Assembly (NCBI GenBank): GCA_046081125.1
Contig: JBJTVH010000040.1
Coordinates: 1-64,000, forward strand
Source of the DNA: JBEIFW01 sp046081125
Lineage (GTDB): Bacteria; Actinomycetota; Acidimicrobiia; Acidimicrobiales; Ilumatobacteraceae
Length of the DNA stretch: 64,000 bases
Direction: 5' to 3'
Shown: piece by piece, positions 1 to 8,188 of the stretch
How positions within the stretch are numbered: position 1 is the first letter of the stretch
How the letters are laid out: each line of letters opens with the position of its first letter
Program-made: the position numbers and the translations under genes
Notes under the pieces: generated by a model
What the model was told of the DNA's origin: nothing
Database searches by the model: none
Seen by the model: the letters and a program-made list of their open reading frames with translations, nothing else

Positions 1-267
1 GTGCAGGAGCAAGACCTCGAAGCGGGGGAGATCTACCTGCTCTGTTCGGATGGCCTGAATGATATGGTAGATGATGAAGAAATTCACTTAACCCTAAGTA
101 AATATAGTGCTAATCTTGAAGAAGCGGCCACTGAACTGGTCCGCCGGGCCAATGAAAAAGGCGGCAAGGACAACATCTCCGTTGTGCTGGTGCGACCGCA
201 GGAGGCCGCCGATGGGAAGGCCGGTTTCCTGAAAAAATTCAATGGCTTTATGAAAAAGGGCAGCTGA
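1..267 (+). CDS. PP2C-family Ser/Thr phosphatase, C-terminal fragment (foreign-looking)
   Basis: Last 88 codons of a PP2C phosphatase cut by the left edge. The motifs CSDGLNDMV and GGKDNISVVLV are the C-terminal metal-binding motifs of the family (SDGL and DNISVV). These enzymes remove phosphate from Ser/Thr residues and usually oppose a Hanks-type kinase. The stretch from about 60 to 140 is AT-rich and uses codons such as aaa, tta and ata that are rare in the rest of the window. Sequence style resembles beta/gammaproteobacterial PP2C genes, which commonly precede a small FHA gene as here. A second, clearly actinobacterial PP2C follows at 566. Probably not native to the rest of the contig. 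Confidence 0.75.
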   Translation: MQEQDLEAGEIYLLCSDGLNDMVDDEEIHLTLSKYSANLEEAATELVRRANEKGGKDNISVVLVRPQEAADGKAGFLKKFNGFMKKGS

Positions 268-280
268 ATAGGACAGAACG

Positions 281-565
281 ATGGCGAAGTTGGTTCTGAG
301 CATGAACGGCGCTGTGCAGGGGGAGTTCCAGCTGGGCAAGGAACGGATATCCATCGGCCGCAAGCCCGACAACGATATCCAGATCGACAACCTTGCCGTC
401 AGCGGCAAGCATGCCCTCATCATCACCATCCTCGATGATTCCTTCCTCGAGGACCTCGGCTCCACCAACGGCACCTTCGTCAACGGTGAGCGGGTGGCCG
501 CGCCCACCCGGGTCAACCGGGGTGACAGCCTGCAGGTCGGCACGACCGTGCTGGAGGTGCAGTAG
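281..565 (+). CDS. FHA-domain protein, chimeric (proteobacterial N-part, actinobacterial C-part)
   Basis: 94-residue forkhead-associated (phosphothreonine-binding) protein. The N-terminal part (MAKLVLSMNGAVQGEF, IGRKPDNDIQIDNLAVSG, DDSFLEDL) is the style of small proteobacterial FHA proteins. From the conserved GSTNGTFVNG block onward (about base 460-490) the sequence becomes high-GC and reads VAAPTRVNRGDSLQVGTTVLEVQ, the usual end of actinobacterial FhaB-type proteins. It ends directly against the GTG of pstP, which is where fhaB sits in Actinobacteria. Full actinobacterial FhaB proteins are longer (about 150 residues with an N-terminal extension), so the native 5' part is missing. Most likely an assembly join at a conserved block; recombination is the alternative. 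Confidence 0.7.
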   Translation: MAKLVLSMNGAVQGEFQLGKERISIGRKPDNDIQIDNLAVSGKHALIITILDDSFLEDLGSTNGTFVNGERVAAPTRVNRGDSLQVGTTVLEVQ

Positions 566-1819
566 GTGGCCACGACCGTCCCCACCGTGCGCTGGGGCGC
601 CACGACCGACGTGGGTCGGACCCGCCGCGTCAACGAAGACAGCGTGCTGGCCACGGGCGTCGTCTTCGCCGTGGCCGACGGCATGGGCGGGCACGCTGCG
701 GGCGAAGTGGCCTCGTCGTTGGCCGTCGACACCGTCCGCACGAGCCTGGCCGCAAGCCCCCCACCGCTCGAAGCTGCCGTCGCCGCAGTTGCGTCGGCGA
801 ATCGGGCCGTCTTCGGCCGAGCCCTCGATGAACCCCACCTGCGGGGCATGGGCACGACCCTGTGCGGCCTCGTGCTGGCCGACGACGGCCGCGTCGTGAT
901 CGTCAACGTCGGCGATTCACGGGCCTACGTGCTTCGAGGCGGCGCTCTCGTCCAGATCAGCCGCGACCACAGCTACGTCGAGGAACTCGTCGCCGCAGGC
1001 GCACTCACCCGGGCCGAGGCCCGCACCCACCCGCACCGCAACATCGTGACCCGCGCGCTCGGGATCGAGCCCGAGGTGCACGTCGACGCGTGGCAGGTCG
1101 AACCGCTCGTCGGCGACCGCTTCCTGCTGTGTTCCGACGGCCTCTATGGCGAGGTCGACGACGACGTGATCGCCCAGGTGCTCGCTGGCCTCGACGATCA
1201 ACAGGCCGTTGCCGACAAGCTGGTCGTCCTGGCCAACGACGCCGGCGGGCGGGACAACATCTCAGTGGTCATCGTCGACGTGGTCGATGCCCGGACCGCG
1301 GCGACCCTGCGCGACGCCGCGCCGACCGAGCCGGCTGCGCCCGTCCCGGCCGACACCGTGGCCCGGGCGAGCGCGCCACCTCGGCCCAAGAGGCGCCGGC
1401 GAGCGCCGAGGCCGTCGTCGGTGCTGTTCGCCTTCGCCGTCGTGGCCGTGCTCGCCGGCGCAGTCGCCGCCGTGCAGTACTTCGGTCGCCAGGGCTACTA
1501 CGTCACCTTCGGCGACACCGGCCGCATCGAGGCCTACCAGGGCCGCTCGGGCGGCCTGCTGTGGGTCCAGCCCTCCCGGGTCCGCATCTTCGAGCTCTCG
1601 CGCAGCGATCTCGTCCCGGCGTGGCAGGACCGCATCGACGGCGAGATCACCTTCACCGATCGTGCCGCCGTCGATGCGTGGTACGAGGCGTTGTCCCGCA
1701 ACCCTGCGGCCCAAGCGGCGACGACGACCACGACGACGGCTACGACGACCACGACGACCACGACCGCCGTGGCCCCTGCGCCCACCGAGGCGACGACCAC
1801 CACGGTGGCCGGTCCGTGA
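566..1819 (+). CDS. pstP: PP2C-type Ser/Thr protein phosphatase PstP
   Basis: 417-residue membrane phosphatase predicted to reverse phosphorylation by the PknB kinase encoded downstream. The cytoplasmic PP2C domain (about 1-240) has VADGMGGHAAGEVAS, GDSRAYV, CSDGLYGEVDD and GGRDNISVVIVD. A basic juxtamembrane stretch (KRRRRAPR) precedes one TM helix at about 285-305. A small extracellular region follows, ending in a Thr-rich tail. Starts with GTG immediately after the FHA stop. First gene of a pstP-rodA-pbpA-pknB run in the same order as around the mycobacterial origin. The Thr tail is encoded by an acg/acc microsatellite. Confidence 0.92.
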   Translation: MATTVPTVRWGATTDVGRTRRVNEDSVLATGVVFAVADGMGGHAAGEVASSLAVDTVRTSLAASPPPLEAAVAAVASANRAVFGRALDEPHLRGMGTTLCGLVLADDGRVVIVNVGDSRAYVLRGGALVQISRDHSYVEELVAAGALTRAEARTHPHRNIVTRALGIEPEVHVDAWQVEPLVGDRFLLCSDGLYGEVDDDVIAQVLAGLDDQQAVADKLVVLANDAGGRDNISVVIVDVVDARTAATLRDAAPTEPAAPVPADTVARASAPPRPKRRRRAPRPSSVLFAFAVVAVLAGAVAAVQYFGRQGYYVTFGDTGRIEAYQGRSGGLLWVQPSRVRIFELSRSDLVPAWQDRIDGEITFTDRAAVDAWYEALSRNPAAQAATTTTTTATTTTTTTTAVAPAPTEATTTTVAGP

Positions 1820-1829
1820 CCACCGGGAC

Positions 1830-3128
1830 ATGAGCAGCTCGTCGGCCACCGGGCGGCGCTCGACCGAGCTCGGCCTGGTGGTGATGGCGGCGCTCGTGAC
1901 GAGCGGCGCCTACGTGCTCGTCGCCCTCGGCCGGACCGCCGACGTCCCCCCGAACCTGGTGCCGTTCCTGCTCGGCGTGCTGGGGCTCCTCGTCGTCGCC
2001 CACCTTGCGACCCGCCGCCTGGCCCGCGCCGCCGACCCGGTCCTGCTGCCGATCGCGCTGCTGCTCAACGGGATCGGCTACGTCTTCATCGCGCGGGTCC
2101 GGCCCGACCTCGCCGGCCTGCAGGCCACCTGGACCGCGGTCGGCATCACGGCCTACGTGGCCACCCTGCTGCTCATCCGCCGCGTCGGTGATCTCGCCCG
2201 CTACACGTGGACCGCTGCGGCGGCCGGCCTCGGGCTGCTGTGCCTGCCGTTCCTGCCGATCATCGGCACGAACATCAACGGCAGCCGTATCTGGATCCGC
2301 CTCGGCCCGATGAGCTTCCAGCCCGGTGAGGTGGCCAAGGTGCTGCTCGCCGTGTCGTTCGCGGCCTACCTCACCGATCGACGCGAACTGCTGGCCACCG
2401 GCACGTGGCGGGTCGGGCCCCTGTGGCTGCCCGAGCCCCGGCACCTTGGGCCGATCCTCGCCGCCTGGGTCGTGTCGATCACCGTGATGATCGGCCAGCG
2501 CGACCTCGGGTCCTCACTGCTGTTCTTCGCGCTGTTCGCCGTGCTGCTGTGGGTCGCCACCGAGCGCACCGCCTACCTCGCGCTCGCCGGGATCCTGTTC
2601 GTCGTCGGAGCGGCCGCTGCGGCGTCGGTGTTCGACCACGTGCAGCGCCGCATCGACATCTGGCTCGACCCGTGGGCGACCCGTCAGGGCAGCGGTTACC
2701 AGATCGTGCAGGCCGTGTATGCGCTCGCCGACGGGGGGCTGTCCGGGGCGGGCCTCGGCCTCGGCGACCCTCGGCGGATCCCCGAGGTGCACAACGATTT
2801 CATCTTCGCCGCCATCGGCGAGGAGCTCGGGTTGTTCGGTGCGAGCGCCCTGCTCATCGGGTATCTCCTGCTCATCGGCGCCGGGCTACGCATCGCCGTG
2901 CGCGCCGAACGAACCTTCGACAAGCTGCTCGCGACCGGGCTCACGACCGTGGTGGGCGTGCAGGCGTTCATCATCATCGGGGGCGTCACCCGCGTCGTGC
3001 CGCTCACCGGCGTCACCCTGCCGTTCGTGAGCTACGGCGGCTCGTCACTGCTGGCCAACTACGTCATCCTCGGTCTGCTGATGCGCCTGTCGGACACGAC
3101 GGCCCGCCGCCTCGGGGAAGCGGGATGA
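1830..3128 (+). CDS. rodA: FtsW/RodA/SpoVE-family SEDS peptidoglycan glycosyltransferase
   Basis: 432-residue polytopic membrane protein (10 or more hydrophobic helices) that polymerises lipid II glycan chains together with a class B PBP. Family signatures visible are NGSRIWIRLGPMSFQPGEVAK, IGQRDLGSSLL, ALADGGLSGAGLG, HNDFIFAAIGEELG and LPFVSYGGSSLLANY. The ATG at 1830 is 10 nt after the pstP stop and the 3' end overlaps pbpA by 4 nt (ATGA), implying translational coupling. Position between pstP and pbpA argues for RodA rather than FtsW. Confidence 0.93.
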   Translation: MSSSSATGRRSTELGLVVMAALVTSGAYVLVALGRTADVPPNLVPFLLGVLGLLVVAHLATRRLARAADPVLLPIALLLNGIGYVFIARVRPDLAGLQATWTAVGITAYVATLLLIRRVGDLARYTWTAAAAGLGLLCLPFLPIIGTNINGSRIWIRLGPMSFQPGEVAKVLLAVSFAAYLTDRRELLATGTWRVGPLWLPEPRHLGPILAAWVVSITVMIGQRDLGSSLLFFALFAVLLWVATERTAYLALAGILFVVGAAAAASVFDHVQRRIDIWLDPWATRQGSGYQIVQAVYALADGGLSGAGLGLGDPRRIPEVHNDFIFAAIGEELGLFGASALLIGYLLLIGAGLRIAVRAERTFDKLLATGLTTVVGVQAFIIIGGVTRVVPLTGVTLPFVSYGGSSLLANYVILGLLMRLSDTTARRLGEAG

Positions 3129-4594
3129 ACCGCACGCTGCGTCGCCTCGCACTCGGGCTGATGGCGTGCTTCGTCGCACTGTTCGTCCAGCTGAACGTCG
3201 TGCAGGTCGTCAACGCCGACCGCTACCGCAACGAGCCCGACAACACCCGCCAGGCCGTGCGGGACTTCTACCGCAGTCGCGGGGCGATCTATGCCGCCGA
3301 CGGCCGCACGGTGCTGGCGCGCAGCGACGCGGTCGACGACCGCTTCGGCTTCCAACGGGTGTATCCCTTCGGCGACCTCTTCGCCCATACCGTCGGCTCG
3401 TTCTCGTTCGTCTACGGCTCCTCGGGGCTCGAGCGGATCCGCAACGACGTGCTCACCGGCCGCACGGCCCAGCAGGAACTGCTCGGGCTCGGCGACCTGT
3501 TCAGCGACACGCGGCCCGTCGGCGACGTCATCACGACCCTGCGTCCCGAACTCCAGACCGTCGCACGCGACGCCCTCGGCGAACGCGAAGGGTCCATCGT
3601 CGTGCTCGATCCACGCACCGGCGCCGTTCTCGCGCTGTGGAGTTGGCCGTCGTTCGACCCCGGACCGCTTGCCTCCCACGATCTCGCCATCGCCGACGCC
3701 GCCCGCAAGGCCTTGCTCGCCGACCCGCGCAAACCGTTGCTGGCCAACGCCTATCAGGAGCGGTACATGCCGGGTTCGACGTTCAAGGTGGTCACCGCGG
3801 CCGCCGGGCTCGACCGCGGTGCCGTGACCGTCGACAGCACCTACCCGGTCGAGCGCAGCTTCGTGCCACCGCTGACCACCACGCCGATCCAGAACTACCG
3901 GGGCACCCTGTGCGGCGGGGACTTCTTCACGGTGTTCCGACTCTCCTGCAACACCTCCTTCGCCCGCATGGGTCTCGACGTCGGCGCCCCCGGCATGGTC
4001 GCCACGGCCGACGCCATCGGGTACAACAGCGCCGCGCCCATCGACCTACCCGATCCGGCCCGCTCGTTCTTCGGCGACGAGAAACGGTTCGAGCGCAACG
4101 ATCCGGTGCTCGCGCAATCGTCGTTCGGCGCCAACGAGGTGCAGGCGACCCCGCTCGAGATGGCACTGGTGGCCTCGGCCGTGGCCAACAAGGGGATCGT
4201 CATGCGGCCCTACGTCGTGGCCGAGACCCGCACGCCGGCGGGCACCCTGCTCGAACGCACCTCCCCGCAGCCGTGGCGCACGGCGATGCAACCGGCGACG
4301 GCCGCCATCCTCACCGAGGCGATGGTCGGCGTGGTCACCAACGGCACGGCGGCGTGCTGCCTGCAACTCGAGGGCGGCATCCAGGCTGCCGCCAAGACGG
4401 GCACGGCGGCGCTCAACCCACCCGGCGAACCCGAACGCTCGCACGCCTGGATCATCGCGTTCGCTCCGGCCGAGGCCCCGACCGTGGCCGTCGCCGTGAT
4501 GGTCAAGGAGTCACCGGAGGTGAGCGCCTCGGTCGGCGGACGAGTCGCCGGGCCGATCGCAAAGGCCGTGCTCGACCGAGCCCTGCAGCCATGA
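3125..4594 (+). CDS. pbpA: Class B penicillin-binding protein (peptidoglycan transpeptidase)
   Basis: 489-residue membrane-anchored DD-transpeptidase, partner of the SEDS protein just upstream. It has one N-terminal TM helix (about 7-25). The catalytic motifs are complete: Ser-x-x-Lys as PGSTFK (Ser near residue 217), Ser-x-Asn as SCN (near 274) and KTG as AAKTGTAAL (near 424). Length fits mycobacterial PbpA (about 490). ATG overlaps the rodA stop. The linker GTAACCLQLEGG before KTG contains a Cys pair, an unusual local detail. Confidence 0.93.
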   Translation: MNRTLRRLALGLMACFVALFVQLNVVQVVNADRYRNEPDNTRQAVRDFYRSRGAIYAADGRTVLARSDAVDDRFGFQRVYPFGDLFAHTVGSFSFVYGSSGLERIRNDVLTGRTAQQELLGLGDLFSDTRPVGDVITTLRPELQTVARDALGEREGSIVVLDPRTGAVLALWSWPSFDPGPLASHDLAIADAARKALLADPRKPLLANAYQERYMPGSTFKVVTAAAGLDRGAVTVDSTYPVERSFVPPLTTTPIQNYRGTLCGGDFFTVFRLSCNTSFARMGLDVGAPGMVATADAIGYNSAAPIDLPDPARSFFGDEKRFERNDPVLAQSSFGANEVQATPLEMALVASAVANKGIVMRPYVVAETRTPAGTLLERTSPQPWRTAMQPATAAILTEAMVGVVTNGTAACCLQLEGGIQAAAKTGTAALNPPGEPERSHAWIIAFAPAEAPTVAVAVMVKESPEVSASVGGRVAGPIAKAVLDRALQP

Positions 4595-4646
4595 CCACGC
4601 AGCGACCTCCAACGACTGCAGAGGGTCGATAACCTCCGCAACAGCC

Positions 4647-6797
4647 ATGGCCGACCGCCCCGTGTTCAACGACCGCTACGAGGTCCACAGCCGCATCGGC
4701 CGAGGCGGGATGGCCGACGTGTTTCTGGCCCGGGACCGCCTGCTCGACCGGCCGGTCGCAGTCAAGGTGCTCTTCCCGGAATACGCGACCGATCCGAGTT
4801 TCGTGGAGCGGTTCCGCCGCGAGGCGCAGTCCGCAGCGAACCTCAACCATCCCAACGTGGTCGGCGTCTACGACTGGGGCCGCCAGGGCGGCACGTACTT
4901 CATCGTGATGGAGTACGTGAACGGTCGCACCCTCGCCGATCTGCTGCGCGCCGACGGCCCACTGGGCGCCCAACGGGCCGCCGAGGTCGCGGCCGACGTG
5001 GCCAACGCACTCGGTTTCGCCCACCGATCGGGTGTGGTTCACCGCGACGTGAAACCCGCCAACATCCTGATCGCCACGTCCGGCGCGGTGAAGGTGGCGG
5101 ACTTCGGCATCGCACGAGCCCTGAACTCCGCCACGGAGCAGGACCTCACTCAGGTCGGCGCAGTGATGGGCACGGCCACCTACTTCTCGCCCGAACAGGC
5201 CCAGGGCGCCACGCCGGATCCCCGGTCGGACCTGTACTCGCTCGGCATCGTGATGTACGAGATGCTCGCCGGCCGGCCGCCCTTCACCGGCGACAACCCC
5301 GTGGCCATTGCGTACCGCCAGGTCCACGACCAACCGCGGCCACTGTCGCAGGTGCAGCCCAACGTGCCCCGCCCGTACGAGGCGATCACCACCAAGCTGC
5401 TCTCGAAGAACCCCGCCGACCGTTACCCCTCGGCCGACGACCTGCGCGCCGACCTGCAGCGCTTCCGGGACGGCCAACCGGTGCTGGCCGCAGGCGCCGG
5501 ACCCGTCTCCGGCGGCCCAGGTGTGGCAGCAGGTGCAGCCGCCGCCGCGACGGCGCCGACTCCGGTCACCCGGCCGGCCGATGCGCCGACCGTTGCAACA
5601 CCGGCTGCGGTCGCCCCCACGCAGGCAGTCCGTCCGGTCGCCACCCCGGCCCAACGAGAGCAGTACGCGCAGGTGGCCCGGCCCGCCGACGGCGGTCAGT
5701 TCTCCGGCGGTCGTGTCCCCCCCTCGAGGCCACCGGTCGACGACGATCGCGGCCGGGGCGGCGCCGGCTGGTGGGTGACGGGCGGCCTGGTCGCCGTCGT
5801 GCTCATCGGCATCGGCGCGTTCCTGCTCCTGCGAGCGCTCAACGACACCGAGACGACCCCGGCCGACTTCATCACCGTGCCCGACGTTCGTCTGAAGACC
5901 CGGGACGAAGCCCGCGACCTCGTCGTGCGCGCCGGCCTCCAGTACAAGGAGGAGGCGCAAGCGACCGACAGCGTCCAGCCGGGTCTGGTGTGGGATCAGC
6001 GCCCTGCCCGCGGGAACCAGGTGCTGCGCAACGACACGGTCACGGTCGTCTACAACCCGTCCAAGCAGACGGTCGCACTGCCCTCGCTGGTGGGCACGAC
6101 CAAGGACCAGGCGGTGCAGATCCTCGCCAGCCTCGGCTTGAAGGCGCAGTTCAAGGACGCCGAGAGCCCGGACCGTCCGGCGGGCACCGTGCTCGCCCAG
6201 GATCCGGCGCCCGGCGACGTCCCGGCCGGCGCGACAGTCACGATCACGGTCTCCGTGGGCAAGGGCAAGGTGACGGTCCCGAACGTGCTCAACCTCGATC
6301 AGGCGGTCGCCAGCAATCAGCTCGGGGCAGCGGGGCTCGTCGCCAAGGTGGCCCCGGAGGCCTCACCGACCGTCCCGACGGGTGCGGTCATCCGGACCGA
6401 GCCACCGGTGGGAACCGAGGTCGACAAGGGCTCGGCGGTCACCCTCGTGGTGTCGAGCGGGCCCGCCCCCGTCGAGGTGCCCAAGCTCGTGGGCCTCACC
6501 GAGTCGGCGGCCCGAGACAAGCTGCAGGAGTTGGGCCTCAAGGCGTCGGTCACCACGACGGACGTGCCGAACGGCTCCGAACAGGCCGGCAAGGTGATCC
6601 TCCAGGGCACGCCCGAGACCACCAAGGTGCCGCCGGGGTCGACGATCACGCTCACGGTCGGCAAGGCGCTCCCGCCGACGACCACGACCACGACCACGAT
6701 CGCCACGACCACCACGACCACCACCACGACGGCGCCGACGACGACCACCACGGGCGGCACCACGACGACGACGCAGGCGAAACCGCCGACGCCCTGA
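4647..6797 (+). CDS. pknB: Serine/threonine protein kinase PknB with PASTA domains
   Basis: 716-residue transmembrane Hanks-type kinase that senses muropeptides or lipid II and controls growth and division. The kinase domain has the glycine loop GRGGMADVF (18-26), VAVKV Lys (about 40), HRDVKPANIL (about 132), DFG (about 152) and GTATYFSPEQAQG. A Pro/Ala-rich juxtamembrane region follows, then TM WWVTGGLVAVVLIGIGAFLLL (about 373-393). Four extracellular PASTA repeats span about 407-672, then a Thr-rich tail. Autophosphorylation Thr candidates lie in the activation loop (about 155-170). 52 nt separate it from pbpA; no pknA is present. Confidence 0.95.
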   Translation: MADRPVFNDRYEVHSRIGRGGMADVFLARDRLLDRPVAVKVLFPEYATDPSFVERFRREAQSAANLNHPNVVGVYDWGRQGGTYFIVMEYVNGRTLADLLRADGPLGAQRAAEVAADVANALGFAHRSGVVHRDVKPANILIATSGAVKVADFGIARALNSATEQDLTQVGAVMGTATYFSPEQAQGATPDPRSDLYSLGIVMYEMLAGRPPFTGDNPVAIAYRQVHDQPRPLSQVQPNVPRPYEAITTKLLSKNPADRYPSADDLRADLQRFRDGQPVLAAGAGPVSGGPGVAAGAAAAATAPTPVTRPADAPTVATPAAVAPTQAVRPVATPAQREQYAQVARPADGGQFSGGRVPPSRPPVDDDRGRGGAGWWVTGGLVAVVLIGIGAFLLLRALNDTETTPADFITVPDVRLKTRDEARDLVVRAGLQYKEEAQATDSVQPGLVWDQRPARGNQVLRNDTVTVVYNPSKQTVALPSLVGTTKDQAVQILASLGLKAQFKDAESPDRPAGTVLAQDPAPGDVPAGATVTITVSVGKGKVTVPNVLNLDQAVASNQLGAAGLVAKVAPEASPTVPTGAVIRTEPPVGTEVDKGSAVTLVVSSGPAPVEVPKLVGLTESAARDKLQELGLKASVTTTDVPNGSEQAGKVILQGTPETTKVPPGSTITLTVGKALPPTTTTTTTIATTTTTTTTTAPTTTTTGGTTTTTQAKPPTP

Positions 6798-6803
6798 CGC
6801 CCT

Positions 6804-6827
6804 CACCGGCGTGGGCTCAGGCCGGTG
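6804..6827. terminator. Hairpin between convergent pknB and trpG
   Basis: Inverted repeat CACCGGC (6804-6810) and GCCGGTG (6821-6827) with a 10-nt loop, at the convergent gene ends; it overlaps the last codons of trpG. No U-tract, so termination is inferred from position and symmetry only. Confidence 0.4.
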
Positions 6828-7392
6828 CAGCCAACGCCAGGAAGTTGCGCAGCAGTTGATGCCCGCCCACGGTCAGGATCGACTCCGGGTGGAACTGCAC
6901 GCCCTCGATCGGCAGCTCCCGGTGGCGCAGGCCCATGACGAGGCCGTCGTCGGTCTCGGCGGTGATCTCGACGCAGTCGGGCACGCTCGCCCGATCGACG
7001 ACGAGCGAGTGGTAGCGGGTGGCCTCGAGCGGATCGGGCAGCCCGCGGAACACCCCGACGCCCCGGTGACGAACCAGGGAGGTCTTCCCGTGCATCAGCG
7101 CCGGCGCCCGCACGACCCGACCCCCGAAGGCCTGCCCGATCGCCTGGTGCCCCAGGCAGACCCCGAGGATCGGGATCCCGGCCGCGGCCGGAATGAGCGC
7201 CGGCACGATGCCGGCATCCTCCGGTCGACCCGGCCCGGGTGAGAGCAGGATCGCGTCGGGCGCAAGGGCGAGCGCCTCCTCGACGCCGAGCGCATCGTGG
7301 CGGTGCACGATCGGCTCCACCCCGAGCTCCCCGAGGTATTGCACGAGGTTGAAGACGAACGAGTCGTAGCAGTCGACCACGAGTACGCGCAC
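6817..7392 (-). CDS. trpG: Glutamine amidotransferase, anthranilate/aminodeoxychorismate synthase component II
   Basis: 191-residue class I glutamine amidotransferase that supplies ammonia to anthranilate synthase (TrpE) or aminodeoxychorismate synthase (PabB). It has the N-terminal DCYDSFVFNLVQYL motif, oxyanion SPGPGRPEDAG, nucleophile Cys in GVCLGHQAIGQAFGG, and catalytic His/Glu in GVQFHPESILT. GTG at 7392 begins the conserved VRVLVVDCYDSF N-terminus; longer in-frame readings add unrelated sequence. Same place next to pknB and crgA as in mycobacteria. Which partner subunit it serves cannot be told here. Confidence 0.9.
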   Translation of the reverse strand: MRVLVVDCYDSFVFNLVQYLGELGVEPIVHRHDALGVEEALALAPDAILLSPGPGRPEDAGIVPALIPAAAGIPILGVCLGHQAIGQAFGGRVVRAPALMHGKTSLVRHRGVGVFRGLPDPLEATRYHSLVVDRASVPDCVEITAETDDGLVMGLRHRELPIEGVQFHPESILTVGGHQLLRNFLALAAPA

Positions 7393-7453
7393 GGCCTCAG
7401 CGTCGCAGGGCCGGTCGAGCCTGTCGAGCCACCCCTCCCCTACACTCCTCGGC

Positions 7454-7789
7454 GTGGCACCTCCGAAGCGCAAAGGCGGCGGTCGAGTGACGCCGAAGGG
7501 CACCCAGCCGGGGGCGTTGCCCACGGCTGCCCGACCCACGCTCGGCACCACCGAACACGCCCGCCACGCTGCCGCAGCGTCCGCCCGCTACACCCCGCCG
7601 ACGCACAAGCTCAAGGGTCCGAGCCCCCGTTGGGTGCCCATCCTGATGTTCACCCTGCTGATCGTGGGTGCGCTCGTGCTGGTGCTGAACTACCTGACGC
7701 TGCTCCCCGGTGCCACGAGCAACTGGTACCTCCCGGTGGGCCTCGGGCTGATCCTCGGCGGGATCATCACCGCCACGCAGTACCGCTGA
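7454..7789 (+). CDS. crgA: Cell division protein CrgA
   Basis: 111-residue actinobacterial septation protein that recruits or regulates FtsZ-ring and peptidoglycan proteins. After a basic Lys/Pro-rich N-terminus come two TM helices (about 63-84 and 93-108), separated by the conserved TSNWYLPVG segment and ending ATQYR, as in CrgA. GTG start. Divergent from trpG with 61 nt between. Longer N-terminus than mycobacterial CrgA (93 residues). Confidence 0.9.
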   Translation: MAPPKRKGGGRVTPKGTQPGALPTAARPTLGTTEHARHAAAASARYTPPTHKLKGPSPRWVPILMFTLLIVGALVLVLNYLTLLPGATSNWYLPVGLGLILGGIITATQYR

Positions 7790-7802
7790 CCCCGCGCGGG
7801 GG

Positions 7803-7837
7803 GTTGTCCCCATCGGTATCCACAGGGAGTGGACAAC
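7803..7837. promoter_or_regulatory. Cluster of DnaA-box-like 9-mers downstream of crgA
   Basis: Within 35 bp are GTTGTCCCC (7802-7810), GTATCCACA (7816-7824) and GTGGACAAC (7829-7837, reverse of GTTGTCCAC), all close to the actinobacterial DnaA box TTGTCCACA. Lies in the 72-nt gap between convergent crgA and a small hypothetical gene. Function is inferred from motif similarity only. Confidence 0.3.
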
Positions 7838-7861
7838 ACGCGCGTCCGTTCTCCCGATGCG

Positions 7862-8119
7862 TCAATCCATGATCCGGAAGACGTCCATCTCTTCCATGCA
7901 GTGCCGGGGCGGCACCGGCTCCTCATCGGTGGCGAGCGTCATCCGCAGCTCCGTGCCGCACAGCGAACATCGGTAGCGAACGTTCACCCGGCGTAGTTCC
8001 CCCGCGGGCGGCGGCGGCGGAATCGGGGTGCCCAGGCTCCGCAGGAGTCCGATCCCGATCTTCCAGATGACGAGGAAGGCACCGGCCGCCACCAGCAGGA
8101 CCACGATCGTGCCGAACAC
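7862..8119 (-). CDS. Small membrane-anchored protein with a C-terminal zinc-ribbon-like end
   Basis: 85 residues, function unknown. One N-terminal TM helix (about 4-26: IVVLLVAAGAFLVIWKIGIGLL) is followed by a Pro-rich linker and a cytoplasmic tail YRCSLCGTELRM...RHCMEEM, with a CxxC pair and a further His-Cys that could hold a metal. Convergent with crgA. I recognise no named family. Confidence 0.6.
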   Translation of the reverse strand: MFGTIVVLLVAAGAFLVIWKIGIGLLRSLGTPIPPPPPAGELRRVNVRYRCSLCGTELRMTLATDEEPVPPRHCMEEMDVFRIMD

Positions 8120-8188
8120 GACCTCAGGATACGGGGACCGGTCGGTGACGCTCGATCGGCGCCGGCGCCCGGTCCCCGGCCGGATGGC

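Noticed and set aside
7790..7802. GC-rich palindrome CCCCGCGCGGGG after crgA as a terminator
   Set aside because: Self-complementary with no loop, so it cannot form an ordinary terminator hairpin.
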